Part shown: positions 1 through 7,738 of the stretch, piece after piece | Layout of the letters: every line of letters starts with the position of its first letter | How positions within the stretch are numbered: position 1 is the first letter of the stretch | DNA from: Fibrobacter sp. UWR2 | Lineage (GTDB): Bacteria > Fibrobacterota > Fibrobacteria > Fibrobacterales > Fibrobacteraceae | NCBI RefSeq assembly: GCF_002210285.1 | Contig: NZ_MWQE01000001.1 | Location: forward strand, 124,001 to 188,000 | Length of the DNA stretch: 64,000 nt | Direction of reading: 5' to 3' | Notes under the pieces: generated by a model | Databases searched by the model: none | What the model saw: the letters and a program-made list of their open reading frames with translations, nothing else | What the model was told of the DNA's origin: nothing | Translations under genes and position numbers: made by a program

Positions 1-1182
1 ACGGGCAATCTTTTTCCCGTACTTGAGATTGAACTTGTCGATAAAGTGTTCCGCAAGCAAGATGATGTCGCTCTTGCGTTTTGCAAGGTCGGGTACTACG
101 ATGGGGAATATATTCAGGCGGTAGTAGAGGTCTTCGCGGAACTTGCCCTGGGCCATGAGTTCCTCGAGGTTTCGGCTAGTTGCTGCCAAGAAGCGGACAT
201 CCGCATGGATTTCCTCGTTGCTACCCACGCGACTGAATGTGCGTTCCTGCAAAAAGCGTAACAGCTTGACTTGGGTCTGTATTGTCAGGTCACCGATTTC
301 ATCGAGGAAGAGCGTTCCCCCATTTGCCGCTTCTGCTCGCCCGATACGGCGGGCCATGGCCCCCGTAAAGGCTCCCTTTTCATGGCCGAAAAGTTCGCTT
401 TCTACGAGATTCTCCGGGAGTGCGGCGCAGTTGAGCGTAATGAAGGGCTTGTCCTTTCGGGACGATAGATTCACGATAGCCCGGGCAATCATCTCCTTAC
501 CCGTACCGCTCCCACCGCGGATAAGCACGGTCGCGTCGCTTGGGGCGACTTGACGGACCTGCTCGTAGACAATCTGCATTTCGCGGCAGTTGCCCACGAT
601 TTCGGTGGGATTGTTCGAGAGCATGTCGCGCAGTTTGCGGTTCTCGTCAATCATGGCCTGCTGTTCGTTGCGCAGTTCGATGCACTCGTTTGCTGCATCG
701 CCCGTGATGTTGGCGATGATTTCGAGCAGGGCCACGTCACGGTCCAGGTCCGTCGTACCGTCTACGGGGCGGTCAATGGAGAGGGTCCCGATAATTTGTT
801 CGTCATGGATGAGCGGCACGCAAATGAAGGCCACCTGGCTATCGTAGTGGCGGCTACCGGTGCGGTTCAGGAACCTGGAGTCCTTGCGCAAATCGGGAAT
901 GACATGGCTTATGCCGCGTTCGGCGACATGTCCTGTAATGCCTTCGCCCATACGGTAGAAGCCTTTCTGCTTTTCGGATTCGTCGAGCCCACGCGACGCC
1001 TCGATCTTGAGTGTGTCCCCAAAGAGGAGCGCGAACGTGCCGCGCAACATGCCGAGTTCGGATTCTAGGATACCGAGAACATTCTCGAGCAACTTCTCCA
1101 CGTTGCGTTCGTGAATAATCGCGACGCTAATCTTCTGGATGACCGAGATTTCCGGGCCTATGGGTGTTGACATATGTGACAT
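1..1182 (-). CDS. Sigma-54-dependent transcriptional activator, GAF + AAA+ (partial)
   Basis: The gene runs off the left edge; 394 codons are visible. The N-terminal part (about residues 10-170) reads as a GAF sensor domain. The AAA+ sigma-54 interaction domain follows, with the Walker A motif GGSGTGKE, the sigma-54 contact motif GAFTGA (inside GHEKGAFTGA) and the Walker B-like stretch GGTLFLDEIGD. By family, such NifA/NtrC-type proteins hydrolyse ATP to open sigma-54 RNA polymerase promoters; the DNA-binding helix-turn-helix should lie beyond the window. Two in-frame ATGs (1182 and 1173) are possible starts and neither has a clear ribosome site. The signal sensed and the targets cannot be read from the sequence. 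It is not joined to dapL, whose stop lies just left of position 1207. Confidence 0.9.
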   Translation of the reverse strand, partial: MSHMSTPIGPEISVIQKISVAIIHERNVEKLLENVLGILESELGMLRGTFALLFGDTLKIEASRGLDESEKQKGFYRMGEGITGHVAERGISHVIPDLRKDSRFLNRTGSRHYDSQVAFICVPLIHDEQIIGTLSIDRPVDGTTDLDRDVALLEIIANITGDAANECIELRNEQQAMIDENRKLRDMLSNNPTEIVGNCREMQIVYEQVRQVAPSDATVLIRGGSGTGKEMIARAIVNLSSRKDKPFITLNCAALPENLVESELFGHEKGAFTGAMARRIGRAEAANGGTLFLDEIGDLTIQTQVKLLRFLQERTFSRVGSNEEIHADVRFLAATSRNLEELMAQGKFREDLYYRLNIFPIVVPDLAKRKSDIILLAEHFIDKFNLKYGKKIAR

Positions 1183-1206
1183 AAGATAGAAAATCGGGAA
1201 TAGGGG

Positions 1207-2415
1207 TTAGAGTTTTTCCTTAATTCTCTTGAGGGCTTCGCAGGTGCGTTCGTAGTCACCGAAGGCGGTCAGGCGGAAATACCCTTCGCCGCAGGGGCCA
1301 AAGCCGCTGCCGGGGGTGCCCACGACCTCGCAGGTGGCAAGCAGGCGGTCGAAGAAGTCGAAGGACTTTTCGCCATCGGGAATCTTCCACCAGATATACG
1401 GGGCATGCTCGCCGCCGAACACCGTGTAGCCCGCCGCGGTCAGTTCCTTGCGGATGACGCCGGCAGTCTTCATGTAGCCCGCGATAACGGCCTTTGTCTG
1501 CTGCCAGCCGACCGGGGAGTATATAGCCTCGGCGGCACGTTGGGTCACGTAGCTCACGCCGTTGAACTTGGTGCACTGGCGACGGTTCCACATGGAGCGG
1601 AGTTTGGATAGTTCATGCGGGATGACCGTATAGGCGCAGCGAACGCCAGTAAAGCCGGCGGTCTTGCTGAAACTGCGGAATTCGATGGCGCAGGTGCGGG
1701 CTCCCGGAATCTCGTAGATGGAATGCGGGAGGCTCTCGTCCTGGATGTAGCAGTTGTAGGCGCCGTCGAACAGGATAATCGCACCGTTCTCGTTCGCGTA
1801 GTTCACGAACTTCTGGAGCGTCTCGCGGCTGAGCACCGTACCCGTCGGGTTGTTCGGGCTGCAGAGGTAGATCATCTGCACCGGGTTCTTGGGCAGGTCG
1901 GGCTGGAAGTTGTTCTCGGCAGTCGACGCAAGGTAGGTGACCTTAGAAAAATGTCCGTCATCCTGCAACACGCCTGCACGCCCGGCCATCACGTTGGAGT
2001 CCAGATAGACCGGGTAGACGGGGTCCGGGATGGCAATTTTTACATTTTCTGTAAAAAGTTCCTGGATGTTCGCGACGTCGCACTTGGATCCGTCGCTCAC
2101 GAAGATGTCGTCCGGGTCCATCTCGATGCCGCGGGAAGTGTACTCGCCGGCGACAATCGCCTCGCGCACAAAATCGTAGCCCTGTTCGGGCCCGTACCCG
2201 CGGAACGTTCCCTTCTCGGCCATCTCGTCGACGGCCTTGTGCATGGCCTTGATGACCTCGGGGATAAGCGGCGTGGTCACGTCACCGATACCCAGACGTA
2301 CGATGTCGGCGTCGGGTTTCTTTGCCTGGTATTCGGAAATCTTCTTTGCGATGGTGGAGAACAGGTAGCTGCCGGGCAGCAAGTCGTAGTTCGGATTTAT
2401 AATGGATTCGTTCAT
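1207..2415 (-). CDS. dapL: LL-diaminopimelate aminotransferase
   Basis: Pyridoxal-phosphate enzyme that converts tetrahydrodipicolinate directly to LL-diaminopimelate with glutamate as amino donor, for lysine and peptidoglycan. The 402 residues match the usual DapL length. Visible family features are the N-terminal NPNYDLLPGSYLF, the dimer and cofactor region RLGIGDVTTPL, the CSPNNPTGT loop, and the Schiff-base lysine in SFSKTAGFTG. Its start overlaps the dapF stop by 4 bases (ATGA), so the two are translationally coupled. DapL rather than the succinylase route is in keeping with the Fibrobacter lineage. A perfect 8-5-8 inverted repeat lies inside the coding region at 2037-2057 (see findings). 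Confidence 0.97.
   Translation of the reverse strand: MNESIINPNYDLLPGSYLFSTIAKKISEYQAKKPDADIVRLGIGDVTTPLIPEVIKAMHKAVDEMAEKGTFRGYGPEQGYDFVREAIVAGEYTSRGIEMDPDDIFVSDGSKCDVANIQELFTENVKIAIPDPVYPVYLDSNVMAGRAGVLQDDGHFSKVTYLASTAENNFQPDLPKNPVQMIYLCSPNNPTGTVLSRETLQKFVNYANENGAIILFDGAYNCYIQDESLPHSIYEIPGARTCAIEFRSFSKTAGFTGVRCAYTVIPHELSKLRSMWNRRQCTKFNGVSYVTQRAAEAIYSPVGWQQTKAVIAGYMKTAGVIRKELTAAGYTVFGGEHAPYIWWKIPDGEKSFDFFDRLLATCEVVGTPGSGFGPCGEGYFRLTAFGDYERTCEALKRIKEKL
2037..2057. promoter_or_regulatory. Palindrome TTTACA-N5-TGTAAA inside dapL
   Basis: A perfect inverted repeat with 8-base arms (TTTTTACA / TGTAAAAA) around TTTTC. The same core, with the same 5-base spacing and a TTTTN centre, recurs at 3389-3405 and 3419-3437 on the other side of dapF. 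The form is that of an operator for a dimeric regulator, but no protein is known to bind it. Confidence 0.45.
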
Positions 2416-3287
2416 TCGATCGTTCCTCTAAATACTTCCTGTGCAGGGCCGGTCATGAGGACCGGGCCGTCATTTTCGTGCTTGATATGGAGCGTTCCGC
2501 CGTCCAGGATGACATCGGCTTCGACGCCCACGCGGCCCGTGCGCTGGGCCGCAACGAGGGTTGCGCAACTGCCGGTTCCACAGGCCATGGTGACGCCGCA
2601 ACCCCGTTCCCAAACCCGCATGCGGATTTGGGTGGGCGTCTCTTGACCCGAGTGGAGAACCTGTGCGAATTCAATGTTGCAGCGGTCCGGGAACTGCTTG
2701 TCGCATTCCAGCACGCGCCCCCAGTTTTCCAACTGGATTTTCTCGATGTCGTCAACGAAGATGACGGCGTGCGGATTTCCCATCGAGACAGTCTCTGCAG
2801 TAAAGTCATAGCTGTCCGCCGTAAGCTTTATACTCCCGAGGAAGTTTCTCGGGTTGCCCATGTCTACGCACACGCGTCCGTCGTCCAGGAGTTCGGGTTT
2901 CACGAGCCCGCTTTTCGTGTGCAGGTTGAATACCTTTTGCCCCGGCTTCGCGAGCCCGCGGCTTACGATGAACTTCGCGACACAGCGTGTCGCGTTACCG
3001 CACATCGCGGCCTCTGATCCGTCGGCATTGAAAATGCGCATCTCGAAATCGATGCCGTTCGCGACGGACTTGGATGCAGGGCCGACCCCCGCATCGTCAA
3101 GTACTAGGCAGCCTTCGCCGTCCATCGGGGTTACGATGACTACGCCGTCTGCGCCTATACCGAAGCGGCGGTCGCACAACTTGATGACGCTCTGTTCGAA
3201 TTCCGCGCCGTAATACACTTTTTGACCCGGTTCCAATAAAATGAAATCGTTGCCGAGTCCGGTCCATTTAGAAAATTTGGTAAACAT
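2412..3287 (-). CDS. dapF: Diaminopimelate epimerase
   Basis: Converts LL- to meso-diaminopimelate, the step after DapL. Both catalytic cysteines are visible: AMCGNATRC (first Cys) and MACGTGSCATL (second Cys). The start is taken at the ATG at 3287 (MFTKFSKWTGLGNDF), because an AAGGGG ribosome site stands 1-2 bases before it and the family normally begins KFxKMxGxGNDF; the longer open frame to 3314 adds nine residues without support. It has 291 residues, slightly longer than usual through an insert after GEGCLVLDD. It is first in a dapF-dapL pair. The region ahead of it holds two copies of a 17-base palindrome that could control it. Confidence 0.96.
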   Translation of the reverse strand: MFTKFSKWTGLGNDFILLEPGQKVYYGAEFEQSVIKLCDRRFGIGADGVVIVTPMDGEGCLVLDDAGVGPASKSVANGIDFEMRIFNADGSEAAMCGNATRCVAKFIVSRGLAKPGQKVFNLHTKSGLVKPELLDDGRVCVDMGNPRNFLGSIKLTADSYDFTAETVSMGNPHAVIFVDDIEKIQLENWGRVLECDKQFPDRCNIEFAQVLHSGQETPTQIRMRVWERGCGVTMACGTGSCATLVAAQRTGRVGVEADVILDGGTLHIKHENDGPVLMTGPAQEVFRGTIE

Positions 3288-3388
3288 GCCCCTTATTTGC
3301 AAGAAGCATGCCAACTTTACAGATTTTGTTAAAAATGCGAAAAACCGCGGTTTTTCGCCAGAATACGATATTTCTATAAAATGTAACG

Positions 3389-3437
3389 TTTACATTTTAT
3401 GTAAAAACAAGTGTTTTATTTTACATTTTGTGTAAAA
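3389..3437. promoter_or_regulatory. Two TTTACA-N5-TGTAAA palindromes upstream of dapF
   Basis: Site 1 at 3389-3405 is TTTACA-TTTTA-TGTAAA. Site 2 at 3419-3437 is TTTTACA-TTTTG-TGTAAAA. Their centres are 31 bases apart, about three helical turns. Site 2 abuts the stop codon of the BASS transporter gene, and both lie about 100-150 bases ahead of the dapF start in the only non-coding DNA there. Repeated, perfectly symmetric and equally spaced, they read as operators. Confidence 0.5.
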
Positions 3438-4439
3438 CTACTTGGCGGTTGCCTTGCGCCCGTCCAACCATGCGAATATGTTAGCAAGAATCGTGCCGCT
3501 GATGGAATGGTAGATGCAGCTCAAAGCGCAGGGGACAACGCAGAGTGCCGCTTCGGGGTGAACTGCCAGGTTCTCGGGGTTAGCGAAGAACCCTGCAGCA
3601 AGGACTGTCGCCATGCCCGCGTTCTGCACGCCGACCTCGATGGCGATGGTGCGCTTCTTCGCGGTGTTGAACTTGAACAGCCTGCCTACGCTGTAACCCA
3701 GCACGTAGCCGAGCGCGTTGTGGCAGAACACGACCGCGAGCACGAGGAACAGGAGGCCGACCCCGTTGAGTACGAGCTGCGGGTGCACGGTCACCATCAC
3801 TCCGCCCACGATAAGCATGAGCCCGATGACACCGACCGCAGGCATGTTGGCCTGGATTTCCTTGAATACGGCGCGGTGCCCGAGAAATACGTTGAGGAGA
3901 AACCCGATGGTCACCGGGAGGATGGTGACGTAGAGGATGTTGAGGAACATCCCGAGGGCGTTCACGTTGATGCTCGTGTCGGCAAGCCACAGCACGAGCA
4001 GCGGGGTCATGATGGGGGCGAGCAGCGTGGAGACTGTGGTCATGCCTACGGAGTAGGCCACGTCGCCCTTCGCGAGGAAGCTCATGATGTTGCTGGAGAC
4101 GCCGCCCGGGCAGCAGCCTACGAGCACGATGCCCACGGCGAGGTAGGGGTCGAGCCCGAAAATCTTGGTGAGCGTGAAGGCCACCAGCGGCATGATGGTG
4201 TATTGTGCGACGGCCCCGAGCAAAATGTCGAGCGGGCGCTTGAACAGGATCTTGAAATCCTGTACGGAAAGCGTGAGCCCCATGCTCAGCATGATCACCC
4301 CGAGGATGACCGAGGAGACGTTCCCGTGGACCCAGCCGAAGGCTACGGGAACGAAGAATGCGACGATTGCGCTTGCGATGACGAACGGGGAAGCGTAGGC
4401 GGAAAGAGTGTGGCTCACGGCCCGGATAATCTTGGACAT
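3438..4439 (-). CDS. Bile acid:sodium symporter (BASS/SBF) family transporter
   Basis: A 333-residue inner-membrane protein with about nine to ten hydrophobic segments and the family hallmarks MLSMGLTLS and GCCPGGVSSNIMS. Members move organic anions (bile acids, pantothenate, pyruvate-like acids) with sodium; the substrate here is unknown. It lies upstream of dapF on the same strand with about 150 bases between, and two operator-like palindromes sit in that gap, so it is probably a separate transcription unit. A link to diaminopimelate or lysine metabolism would be only a guess from position. Confidence 0.88.
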   Translation of the reverse strand: MSKIIRAVSHTLSAYASPFVIASAIVAFFVPVAFGWVHGNVSSVILGVIMLSMGLTLSVQDFKILFKRPLDILLGAVAQYTIMPLVAFTLTKIFGLDPYLAVGIVLVGCCPGGVSSNIMSFLAKGDVAYSVGMTTVSTLLAPIMTPLLVLWLADTSINVNALGMFLNILYVTILPVTIGFLLNVFLGHRAVFKEIQANMPAVGVIGLMLIVGGVMVTVHPQLVLNGVGLLFLVLAVVFCHNALGYVLGYSVGRLFKFNTAKKRTIAIEVGVQNAGMATVLAAGFFANPENLAVHPEAALCVVPCALSCIYHSISGTILANIFAWLDGRKATAK

Positions 4440-4467
4440 GCCTAAAATATAGCGATATTTTAGGCGG

Positions 4468-6042
4468 CTAGCGAACGGCGACTCTACGCATGTAGCTTGT
4501 TCCCTTGGAACGAGCCCTTACGACGTAGACTCCACGGTCTGCCTTCTGCCACAGGAACTTGGCGCCGCGCGCTGCGGCAACCTTGTGCCCGTTCATGTCG
4601 TAGATGCTCCATTCGGCGTCTTCGGGCAGCGTAAGCAGGACGGAATGTCCGCTAATGGTCAGTCCGATGTTGTCGGCCTTTTGAGCCTGCGCCGCGGCCT
4701 TGATGGCGACAGTCTTGGTGAGCGACGAGGAATCTCCTGCAGTCGCTTCTTTCGGATTATCGATGGCGTCAATCACGTTCACGAAGGTTCCGCTCATCAT
4801 CGAGGCTCCGAACCAGGCGAGGAACTGGTCGAAATACATCTCGTTGTGGAGCGTGTCCTCGAGGGCGCCAGTCGTGTCCTTTGCAAGGCCGAAGTAGTCG
4901 CCGCCTTCGTAGAACTTCGCAAGTTCCTCGCTGAAGGCGATGCGGTCCTCGGATTTACCGACGGCGACGGCTGCGGTGGCCCACATGCCGATTGTCAGGT
5001 GGCTGTGTTCGCGGCGGTAGCGCCAGGTCGACGTGTCCTTGCTGTTGTTAAAGTCTGTCCAGATATCTTCGGCAGGCAGTAGTTCGCCGGGATTTTCGAT
5101 CTGGTAGAAGTTCGCGGCTTCGGGGCCGCCCTTTCCGTTGATGAATGTGAGCGAGTTCTCGAGGAATGCTTTTGCCCTGGACTCGTCGAACCAGACGGCG
5201 TCAATTGCGAGCCTCCACAGGATGCGGATGGCGTCCTTGAAGAAGGCGCGGCTGTTGAAATAGGCGTTGTAGCCGAGGCTTCCTGCCCAGCCACCATCGG
5301 GGCGCATCCAGTCGGGAATCATGCCCATGCTATAGCCGGGGCTCTTCGAAAGGATCTCGTAGGTCTTTTCGACAACCTTATTCCAGCGGTCGCCATTGCT
5401 ATCGAACTTGGCGAAAATCCTGTACCATGCCGGGGAAAAGTAGCCGGGATTCACGAAGCTGTCACCGCCCCAGCCCGCGCCGGGGGCCAGAATTCCGCTG
5501 CTCGTAATTTGCTGCGTTCCCCACATGCAGCCCAAAATCTTCTTGGCATGGTCTGCGTAGCCGTAATTGAACTTGGTCGAGGTATAGGGCTGCCATTTGC
5601 CGGCAGAAACTAGTTTGTCTGCAAAAATCAAGGCGAGCGCGACGTCTTCTTCGGCATCAGTTGCGGCGCCCTCGCCGCTAATCATGCCGCTAGGCGCCAT
5701 CTGCCAGTTGTAGTAGCAGCCGCCCCACATCTTGTCGTTCGCTGCATCCCAGATACTGTTGAAGTGATCCTGATCGTTGGCGAACAGGGCTACGAGCATG
5801 CCGTAGCCGACGGCTTCGCTTACCGCGTCACCCGGGGTTTCGCTCTTGGGACGGTGAATCAGCCCCTTGCCTTCAGAATAGGGATTGATGTTGCGGCGGA
5901 TAAGCCCTTGCCATGTGCTGTCGAGAGCCGCCTTCCAGTAGGATTCGTCTACCTTCGGTTGGGTGTTGGGCAAGTCCAGCACTGCCTGCGAGAAAGAGAA
6001 TGCCGCTGCAATGCAAAGGGGAATAAGATTAAGATTCTTCAT
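4468..6042 (-). CDS. Secreted glycoside hydrolase family 8 enzyme
   Basis: A 524-residue secreted enzyme. The signal peptide is about 1-20 (MKNLNLIPLCIAAAFSFSQA). The GH8 fold follows at about 30-430, with SEAVGYGML carrying the usual catalytic glutamate and ATDAEEDVALALI carrying the aspartate region of the family signature. GH8 enzymes cut beta-1,4-glucan, xylan or chitosan by inversion; cellulase or xylanase activity is likely here but not settled. The last 65 residues form a small beta-rich module (WSIYDMNGHKVAAARG, GVYVVRA) ending in the basic RRVAVR, which resembles the C-terminal sorting tails of type IX secretion substrates and is also seen on the other hydrolases in the window. A GGAGA ribosome site precedes the ATG, and a TATTATATAT element lies about 40 bases upstream. 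Confidence 0.9.
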   Translation of the reverse strand: MKNLNLIPLCIAAAFSFSQAVLDLPNTQPKVDESYWKAALDSTWQGLIRRNINPYSEGKGLIHRPKSETPGDAVSEAVGYGMLVALFANDQDHFNSIWDAANDKMWGGCYYNWQMAPSGMISGEGAATDAEEDVALALIFADKLVSAGKWQPYTSTKFNYGYADHAKKILGCMWGTQQITSSGILAPGAGWGGDSFVNPGYFSPAWYRIFAKFDSNGDRWNKVVEKTYEILSKSPGYSMGMIPDWMRPDGGWAGSLGYNAYFNSRAFFKDAIRILWRLAIDAVWFDESRAKAFLENSLTFINGKGGPEAANFYQIENPGELLPAEDIWTDFNNSKDTSTWRYRREHSHLTIGMWATAAVAVGKSEDRIAFSEELAKFYEGGDYFGLAKDTTGALEDTLHNEMYFDQFLAWFGASMMSGTFVNVIDAIDNPKEATAGDSSSLTKTVAIKAAAQAQKADNIGLTISGHSVLLTLPEDAEWSIYDMNGHKVAAARGAKFLWQKADRGVYVVRARSKGTSYMRRVAVR

Positions 6043-6494
6043 AACGTCTCCATTTTACCCAATCGCTCTCCGCTTCAAATATATAATAAAGGGGGCCGGC
6101 TCCCTGTAAAACTTTTGGTAACTGTGAAAGGAGTCACGCTAAAAAGCCAGTTTCCTTAGTGTAACTTGAGTTTTATCCTGCCTTGGAGAGGTCTTGTGCT
6201 CTTTGCCCTATGCGTCTGCCGTCTAATTGGAGCCGGAGAGTCTTGAACCTGCGGGTGAAGATGTGATTCATTGTCATATACTGTTTGTACAATCAAGTTG
6301 TTTGTGTGTACAAAAATCGTTAAATTACGTACAAAATAAAATTACAAACAAACTTTGTGTGTAACATGTTATTTTTCTTATATTATTCATGCGTTTTTAA
6401 CAAATGAATAATAACTATTTGCTTTAAAAACATTTAAAAATTGTTTGGCGAAAACTAGGCAATTCCCCTTGAACATTTACAACAAGAATAAAAC
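6043..6494. other. 452-base gene-free region, AT-rich toward the calpain gene
   Basis: Positions 6043-6100 hold the GH8 promoter and ribosome site (minus strand). From about 6280 the DNA is strikingly AT-rich and contains repeated TGTACA-like and TTTGTGTGTA words (6284-6367) and a perfect 10-base inverted repeat (6381-6390 with 6404-6413). At 6229-6256 a stretch resembles, on the minus strand, the 3' end of a tRNA or tmRNA, but its T-stem does not pair. No open frame with coding character was seen. This looks like the left border and promoter region of the calpain island. Confidence 0.5.
6381..6413. repeat. 10-base inverted repeat upstream of the calpain gene
   Basis: TATTATTCAT at 6381-6390 and its exact complement ATGAATAATA at 6404-6413, separated by 13 bases, about 80 bases ahead of the calpain gene. 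It could be an operator or an mRNA leader hairpin. It is too AT-rich and too far from a T tract to be called a terminator. Confidence 0.45.
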
Positions 6495-7703
6495 ATGAAA
6501 AAAGACAAGTATATCTCGAAAAGAAAGTTGATGAAACTGAAACCGAAGGATATGACATTCCGTGAATATAAGCTGGGCGCAGTCAGGGAAACGGAACACC
6601 CGAACTTTACTGAAAATGATATTAGTACTGCGATTAACCCATGCGCCCTTGCAGAACAAATCGAAGGCCGCAAGATTGATTGGGGTAATGATGAAGAACG
6701 TGAAAAGATGCTTGTGAAAATTCTTGGTGCGTCAAGTGTAAAAGACATTTATGACCCAAAAAAATCCTTTTTACGCCCAATTAGAAGGATGATTGATGCC
6801 TCCGGAAAGAGTGTGTTCAAAACATCGGATGTAGAAGAGAAAAGTATTCCGGAACAAATCGCTAGCGTCTATGTTCCGTTAAGGAATCGCGCGGCATCCG
6901 CAGAAATCAGTTTCAAGTCGGACGATTCCTGGCTACCCGAAAATGTCGGCTGGAAAAAAGTAGGTACCTATTATATTAACGGCGCGGAACCGCTTGAAAT
7001 TGACCAGGGTTCTCTAGGAGACTGCTATTTCTTGGCAGCACTGTGTTCTGCGGGATGGGTCAATAGGAACTACATAAGGAGTACCGATGTAAACGGCTCT
7101 CATACGATGACCTTCTATACGTGGCTAAAAAATCCGGAAAAGGTGTCCGTAAGTGAAGAAATTCCCTGCAATCTTTCGAGTAATCGACCTGCTTTTGGGG
7201 GCAGTACTACTACTGGGGAAATCTGGCCTGCCGTCTGGGAGAAGGCTTTTGCAAAATGGGACACCGGCTGTAGCCATGATCATCCCAATGTTTCGAAGAT
7301 TGCGGGGGGTAATGGCGGAACGGCATTAAGGCAAATTACGGGTAGGGGGTATTCCTCTTATTACCTGTATAACACTAAGAGTAGGATAAACACTATATGG
7401 GGGTGGCTTGACAAGAATACCAATTACTTGGGAAAGACGATGATCCCCATGGTTGTCAATACGTCTAGTATTGATAGGTATGATTCTCTTGGAATTGTTT
7501 CTAGCCATGTCTACTCGGTTCTGGGCATTGAAACCGTGAATAAGAAGAAACGAATCGTCTTGAGAAATCCGTGGGCGTGGAAAACCCCGAGTGAGTATTG
7601 TAGAACGGGCAGTTGGAATGGACTAGCGTTAGGTGCCAATGGGGTGTTCTCCATTGAGTTCGAAATGTTCCTTGAATATTTCTACAACCTATACTACGTG
7701 TAA
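6495..7703 (+). CDS. Calpain-type (C2 family) cysteine protease
   Basis: A 402-residue protein whose second half is a calpain-like papain-fold protease. The family signature QGSLGDCYFLAAL places the catalytic cysteine at residue 177, SSHVYSVLGIE gives the histidine at 338, and VLRNPW gives the asparagine at 358, so the triad is complete. Residues 1-160 are charged and unrecognised; they may be a regulatory or partner-binding region. No signal peptide, membrane segment or C-terminal sorting tail is seen, so the protein should stay in the cytoplasm unless exported by another route. Calcium-binding EF-hands are absent. The start ATG has only a weak purine stretch before it. Thirty-five bases after its stop begins a 1028-residue partner, so the two are probably one operon. 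Base composition is AT-richer than the flanking genes, suggesting acquisition by transfer. Confidence 0.85.
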   Translation: MKKDKYISKRKLMKLKPKDMTFREYKLGAVRETEHPNFTENDISTAINPCALAEQIEGRKIDWGNDEEREKMLVKILGASSVKDIYDPKKSFLRPIRRMIDASGKSVFKTSDVEEKSIPEQIASVYVPLRNRAASAEISFKSDDSWLPENVGWKKVGTYYINGAEPLEIDQGSLGDCYFLAALCSAGWVNRNYIRSTDVNGSHTMTFYTWLKNPEKVSVSEEIPCNLSSNRPAFGGSTTTGEIWPAVWEKAFAKWDTGCSHDHPNVSKIAGGNGGTALRQITGRGYSSYYLYNTKSRINTIWGWLDKNTNYLGKTMIPMVVNTSSIDRYDSLGIVSSHVYSVLGIETVNKKKRIVLRNPWAWKTPSEYCRTGSWNGLALGANGVFSIEFEMFLEYFYNLYYV

Positions 7704-7738
7704 AATCAACAAACAATAAATCAAAAAAAGGATAAAAA

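Noticed and set aside
3411-4445. 344-codon plus-strand open frame opposite the BASS transporter
   Set aside because: His/Asp/Glu-rich translation typical of an antisense shadow of a membrane protein; the minus strand gives a clear BASS family protein.
6160-6180. Copy of the shared TGGAY dyad in front of the GH8 gene (AGGAT-AAAAC-TCAA on the minus strand)
   Set aside because: The first base differs, the right half lacks its first base, and the distance to the -10 element is about 80 bases rather than 51-62.
6181-6260. Possible complete tRNA on the minus strand upstream of the calpain gene
   Set aside because: Only a T-loop-like and acceptor-like stretch is present; the T-stem arms do not pair and no anticodon or D arm can be drawn. 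Kept only as a low-score fragment finding.
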